A stretch of DNA of 11,004 bases from an uncultured Clostridia bacterium. Lineage in GTDB: Bacteria > Bacillota > Clostridia > UBA1381. The notes under the pieces are model-generated. The model did not search any database, was not told the origin of the DNA, and was given only the letters and a program-made list of their open reading frames with translations. The translations under genes and the position numbers were made by a program. Below, one piece after another: positions 10,001 through 11,004 of the stretch (position 1 is its first letter; the number at the start of each line of letters is the position of its first letter). The stretch spans positions 1 through 11,004 of the forward strand of contig CAKSPN010000038.1 in assembly GCA_934481375.1 (NCBI GenBank). Direction: 5' to 3'.

Positions 10001-10329
10001 ACCGGCTTTGACGGGTTCTGTTTTACGCCCTTGTCTGTTCTCATCTCTGATTCTTTAAGCGTATTGTCATTCATTGACATTACATAGTTTGTGTCGCTTA
10101 TTCCATCGACCAACGATGTATATGCCGCACCGGCTTCGCCTGTATCCTCGCCTATGTAAAAGCCCTGGGGCATAAGATTATGATTCCAGTAGTCGGGCTT
10201 TATCGCGAAATCAACTTTTACTGCCGATGATTCCTCTGCTGTGTTCTCTGCGTGTGAAATTGCAGGGAATGAAATACACGTAATTGCCATTACTGCTGAT
10301 AATAATTTAGCAATTCCTTTTACTTTCAT
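7003..10329 (-). CDS. Protein B: secreted jelly-roll/FN3 protein with degenerate C-terminal SGNH (DUF4886-like) domain
   Basis: 1108 aa. I chose ATG 10329 because an AAAAGGAGG site lies 10 nt upstream and a clean signal peptide (1-27, cleavage after SHA) follows; the upstream in-frame GTG at 10362 would place that site inside the coding region. Order: jelly-roll-like domain (about 38-345) interrupted by a Pro-rich and then helical insert (about 100-160), FN3 (347-430), second jelly-roll (437-682), FN3 (683-767), a beta domain (768-855), and an SGNH-fold domain (867-1085). In the last, WDYIILQ (945-951) matches the family's WDYVxLQ block, but the GNSFS-type nucleophile block reads GDNSS (873-877) and the DGxHLS block reads NGYDLS (1061-1066). 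Catalysis is therefore unlikely. No SLH, LPXTG or dockerin motif is seen, so the protein may be released or bound to a partner. The jelly-roll and FN3 modules match those of neighbour A, suggesting joint function in glycan or surface binding (inference). Confidence 0.93.
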   Translation of the reverse strand: MKVKGIAKLLSAVMAITCISFPAISHAENTAEESSAVKVDFAIKPDYWNHNLMPQGFYIGEDTGEAGAAYTSLVDGISDTNYVMSMNDNTLKESEMRTDKGVKQNPSKPVEPVAPDPTDNEKYPNGEEDANYITDKAAYDELMVEYNEKLEVYNKAKNMIEPNTGWGFHGMNINTYESETGKYFGGVINLKPYKDTAAAVYKIKIEEGELDGAYLSVGYYSTLADTNKGIIDNRYDSVTEFDPTVEGDADAGMWTLRIAGVKLSDYYNDSNEIDADGYHTVVVPFSAFELNNSDFRKSYKSVEVAQLFENETELNYAMVKAIGISRVDSKSGKTFKYASKGFAFAAPSAPTDVKAEMKDNNAVITWTPSADTDVTTKLVKVVNRVKTYIDVTGGQYTDTEISGGEEVSYYLEATDNTYGVKAASATVYVNKTEPKSEIAVNMNAAKEAYRGAGPHYSNAENYYTGVLGQYGYEDYYGISVGGNNAECWLNDSNYVWTDDSSSLKGNIGAAQPYGYAGYRFNRVSAGGPGAVVDLRDHSNGYAVYEVKFADGQDLKDVYLTMSYCMAWSDVVGYTDGMTYGDSALEVPDRAATVGVKAADYYDTSKGGYQKLIVPLSAFTDAGAPAMKDMIVNPSRYESEVSAARESDFAEHMDLFSGMYISRKNQKNAKSFRADIKNLYIVDTAAPSGLASQYTDNGVVLTWKEAPVENVSKYEIYRNGRKITTVDGLTYTDTTRLKGGNYTYGVKTVSPTYENVVSAAAETAVTVPDSESITFYAGTGEGRTETKYITSDTIDVDIMSVTSNARGYAAVFDAQGVLKAVKTASLGSRTPSTLTFTNVLSTDKVKAFIWNSDMTPVCDESEIESKGTNVLVIGDNSSVQSSEYLDDIASADGGKFIVTNVYSDNSVMNTIYKNLSSNAAVYTKAVNGNISADMVSINDVLGGGDWDYIILQDKTVYSGISAYYAEKGKCETEIPAIISTLKAAAPNAKIYANGAVGYTDVYYTKYAPEDVKQELDEVGSTSFDTSYMFTTLATLAFEGKADGVVDNNLKATNYTGALFAENGYDLSADGKFFTAAYIYTTITGKAVKASYAPADVTDAEGIISAITAE

Positions 10330-10339
10330 TTGAATTATT

Positions 10340-10348
10340 CCTCCTTTT
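10340..10348 (-). promoter_or_regulatory. Strong ribosome binding site of protein B
   Basis: The minus strand reads AAAAGGAGG, 10 nt before ATG 10329. It decides between the ATG and the upstream GTG at 10362. The TATAAT just upstream (10351-10356) would put a transcript start inside this site, so I do not read it as the promoter. Confidence 0.85.
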
Positions 10349-10409
10349 ATATTATAAATCACGTAGCTAGGGTTTCTTTGAGGCTTGCGCCCCGATTTTG
10401 ATTTGCTTT

Positions 10410-10425
10410 GAGGAGCTTTCTCCTC
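10410..10425 (-). other. Short perfect stem-loop (6 bp, 4-nt loop)
   Basis: GAGGAG (10410-10415) and CTCCTC (10420-10425) pair perfectly around four bases. On the minus strand the GGAGGAG arm resembles a Shine-Dalgarno sequence but has no usable start codon after it. It is the stem-loop nearest to gene B. Confidence 0.5.
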
Positions 10426-10440
10426 CGGGATAAGCTGTCG

Positions 10441-10477
10441 GTTTTCGGCACAGCCTGCTTGGCGGTGTGCCGAAAAC
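10441..10477. repeat. Perfect 11-bp inverted repeat
   Basis: GTTTTCGGCAC (10441-10451) is matched exactly by GTGCCGAAAAC (10467-10477) around 15 bases, inside which GCC (10453-10455) can pair with GGC (10461-10463). The minus-strand loop holds CCAAG. No T-run follows on either strand, which argues against a simple terminator. Confidence 0.8.
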
Positions 10478-10498
10478 GTTTGCCTGTTCGGGCAGACA

Positions 10499-10603
10499 TT
10501 TTTGTGCGCACTTCTTGGGCAATGCGCATTAAATTTCCGCCCGATTGTGTTTGCGGTGAATTTTTGCGCACTCCTTGGTAGTTATGCGCCGAAACTCTCC
10601 GCT
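10499..10603. repeat. Degenerate direct repeat of two hairpin units
   Basis: Unit 1 (10499-10541) and unit 2 (10561-10603) align along their length with small gaps: T5, then GCGCAC, a CTTGG-containing loop, TGCGC and a CTCCGC/TTCCGC end. Each forms its own stem: 10504-10510 with 10523-10529 (7 bp including one wobble), and 10566-10570 with 10585-10589 (5 bp). Confidence 0.6.
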
Positions 10604-10616
10604 CCGTGTGTCTGAC

Positions 10617-10798
10617 GGTCGGTTTCAAGTACGGAACGGACAAAACATATACTTTGGGCGTATTTCCGAAACACTTGGTTTCGGAAAAAGGAGAAGTTAA
10701 GTTATGTATAAGACGTGAATTTTTAATCCACGATATACTTTACATATTTGTACGCCCGATTGTTACGGTTTGTTCGTTCTGTGCCGAAAATGTCGACC
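10617..10798. repeat. Long imperfect inverted repeat pair (arms about 46-48 bp)
   Basis: The left arm (10617-10662) and the reverse complement of the right arm (10751-10798) align from a shared GGTCG end to an identical GGGCGTA end, with scattered substitutions and small gaps. The 88-bp spacer holds another perfect hairpin (10663-10687). The structure could be a large RNA stem or a decayed non-autonomous element; no clear target duplication is visible at the ends. Confidence 0.65.
10663..10687. repeat. Perfect 10-bp stem-loop
   Basis: TTTCCGAAAC (10663-10672) and GTTTCGGAAA (10678-10687) are exact reverse complements around the 5-base loop ACTTG. It forms the inner hairpin of the 10617-10798 inverted pair. 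On the minus strand the loop and closing pair give CCAAG. Confidence 0.8.
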
Positions 10799-10811
10799 GT
10801 TTGCGCTTGGC

Positions 10812-10909
10812 GGTCAGTTTCGAGTGCGGAACGGACGAAACGTACCCGACGGAGTATATAAATACTCCGAGCGGTGCGGTTTGTTCGTCCCGTGCCGAAA
10901 ATGTCCGCC
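10812..10909. repeat. Second imperfect inverted repeat pair, related to the first
   Basis: The left arm (10812-10845) resembles the arm at 10617-10652, with about 27 of the first 32 bases identical and all five substitutions A/G transitions. The right arm (10876-10909) resembles 10765-10798 in 29 of 34 bases. Between them lies a perfect 8-bp hairpin (10850-10857 with 10862-10869, loop ATAA). Confidence 0.65.
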
Positions 10910-10940
10910 AAACAAAGTTTATAAGATTTTATCTATATAA

Positions 10941-10960
10941 ACGGCAGAGGGGATCGCCGT
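10941..10960 (-). terminator. Possible weak terminator of the sugar-transporter operon
   Basis: On the minus strand ACGGC and GCCGT pair around ten bases, starting a few bases after the permease stop codon, and are followed by TTATATAGATAAAAT. The stem is short and the U-tract is broken, so termination would be weak. Its position is what an operon end would predict. Confidence 0.4.
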
Positions 10961-10967
10961 CTATAAC

Positions 10968-11004
10968 TTAACCTTTTACCGCACCTGCGGCAAGTCCCGA
11001 TACG
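10968..11004 (-). CDS. C-terminal end of a MalG-like carbohydrate ABC-transporter permease (partial)
   Basis: Only eleven residues and the stop codon are inside the window: the minus strand reads VSGLAAGAVKG-stop. This closely matches the conserved C-terminus of CUT1-family sugar permeases (E. coli MalG ends in LTAGGVKG), membrane proteins that carry oligosaccharides inward with a partner permease, a binding protein and an ATPase. The call rests on this short tail, but the motif is characteristic. It places a sugar importer directly upstream of the surface-protein genes. Confidence 0.7.
   Translation of the reverse strand, partial: VSGLAAGAVKG

Larger units (their letters stand above)
10330..10967. 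other. Repeat-dense intergenic region upstream of protein B
   Basis: These 638 bases hold no convincing gene. They contain at least seven stem-loops, a direct repeat, two long imperfect inverted-repeat pairs and short recurring words. One of these is the 11-mer CGCCCGATTGT, identical at 10538-10548 and 10753-10763, with a near copy at about 10389. No convincing -35/-10 promoter pair was found on the minus strand, although one is expected here for gene B. The density of repeats suggests a structured RNA leader or a patchwork of genome-wide intergenic repeats. Confidence 0.7.

Noticed and set aside
10351..10356. TATAAT as the promoter -10 box of gene B
   Set aside because: A transcript would start inside the ribosome binding site, and no -35 hexamer lies at the right distance.
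10330..10362. GTG at 10362 as the start of protein B
   Set aside because: It would put the strong AAAAGGAGG site inside the coding region and add eleven residues before a complete signal peptide. ATG 10329 fits better.
10356..10440. Riboswitch look-alikes (preQ1 or c-di-GMP type) in the leader just before gene B
   Set aside because: Short words such as CTAGCTAC and GGCGCAAGCC recall parts of these classes, but the core stems and conserved bases are not in place.
10359..10643. Minus-strand open frame of 94 codons upstream of gene B
   Set aside because: It runs through the repeat region, has no Shine-Dalgarno site before its ATG, and gives an Arg/Lys-rich sequence with no recognisable domain. 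Its end overlaps the leader of gene B. It is best explained by repeats that happen to be open.
10441..10909. CRISPR array
   Set aside because: The repeats are inverted and unevenly spaced, and differ in length; there is no regular repeat-spacer pattern and no cas gene in the window.
10606..10971. Plus-strand open frame of 121 codons with repeated GTDKTYT/GTDETYP
   Set aside because: The protein repeats simply mirror the DNA repeats at 10617 and 10812, and the frame runs antisense into the end of the permease gene.

Overview
The window looks like an accessory surface-protein locus from an anaerobic, Gram-positive (Firmicutes/Clostridia-type) bacterium. Signs of this are long secreted proteins built from SLH, fibronectin-III, Ig-like and jelly-roll modules, strong AGGAGG-type ribosome binding sites, and the end of a carbohydrate ABC-transporter permease next door. 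SLH-rich, glycan-degrading gut Clostridia such as the Monoglobus group are a reasonable guess for the host, but nothing here fixes the taxon.

All genes lie on the minus strand, so transcription runs from high to low coordinates. At 11004-10968 there are only the last residues of a MalG-like sugar-transporter permease. From 10967 to 10330 follows about 640 bases without a gene, packed with inverted and direct repeats. Then come protein B (10329-7003, 1108 aa), protein A (6885-2347, 1512 aa) and protein C (2261 to beyond position 1, at least 753 aa). The gaps B-A (117 bp) and A-C (85 bp) are short. Each holds a stem-loop whose T-run lies on the side that would terminate plus-strand, not minus-strand, transcription.

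Protein A is cell-wall anchored by three C-terminal SLH repeats. It displays jelly-roll/FN3 modules, an Ig-like domain and, just before a Ser/Gly/Pro linker and the SLH repeats, a cohesin-like domain. This resembles the anchoring scaffoldins of cellulosomes. Protein B has a signal peptide but no visible anchor. It shares A's jelly-roll + FN3 modules and ends in an SGNH/DUF4886-like hydrolase domain in which the nucleophile and the Asp/His pair all appear replaced, so it is probably a pseudoenzyme. Protein C carries three SLH repeats at its N-terminus followed by a long beta-rich region, the layout of an S-layer or wall-bound protein.

A working model, by inference only, is a surface assembly for binding glycans near a sugar importer: A and C sit on the wall, while B is a secreted, perhaps non-catalytic, binding partner. 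The features most worth following up are the cohesin-like/SLH architecture of A, the degenerate SGNH domain of B, and the repeat-dense leader region with five stem-loops that present the same CCAAG (minus-strand) motif at or in the loop.
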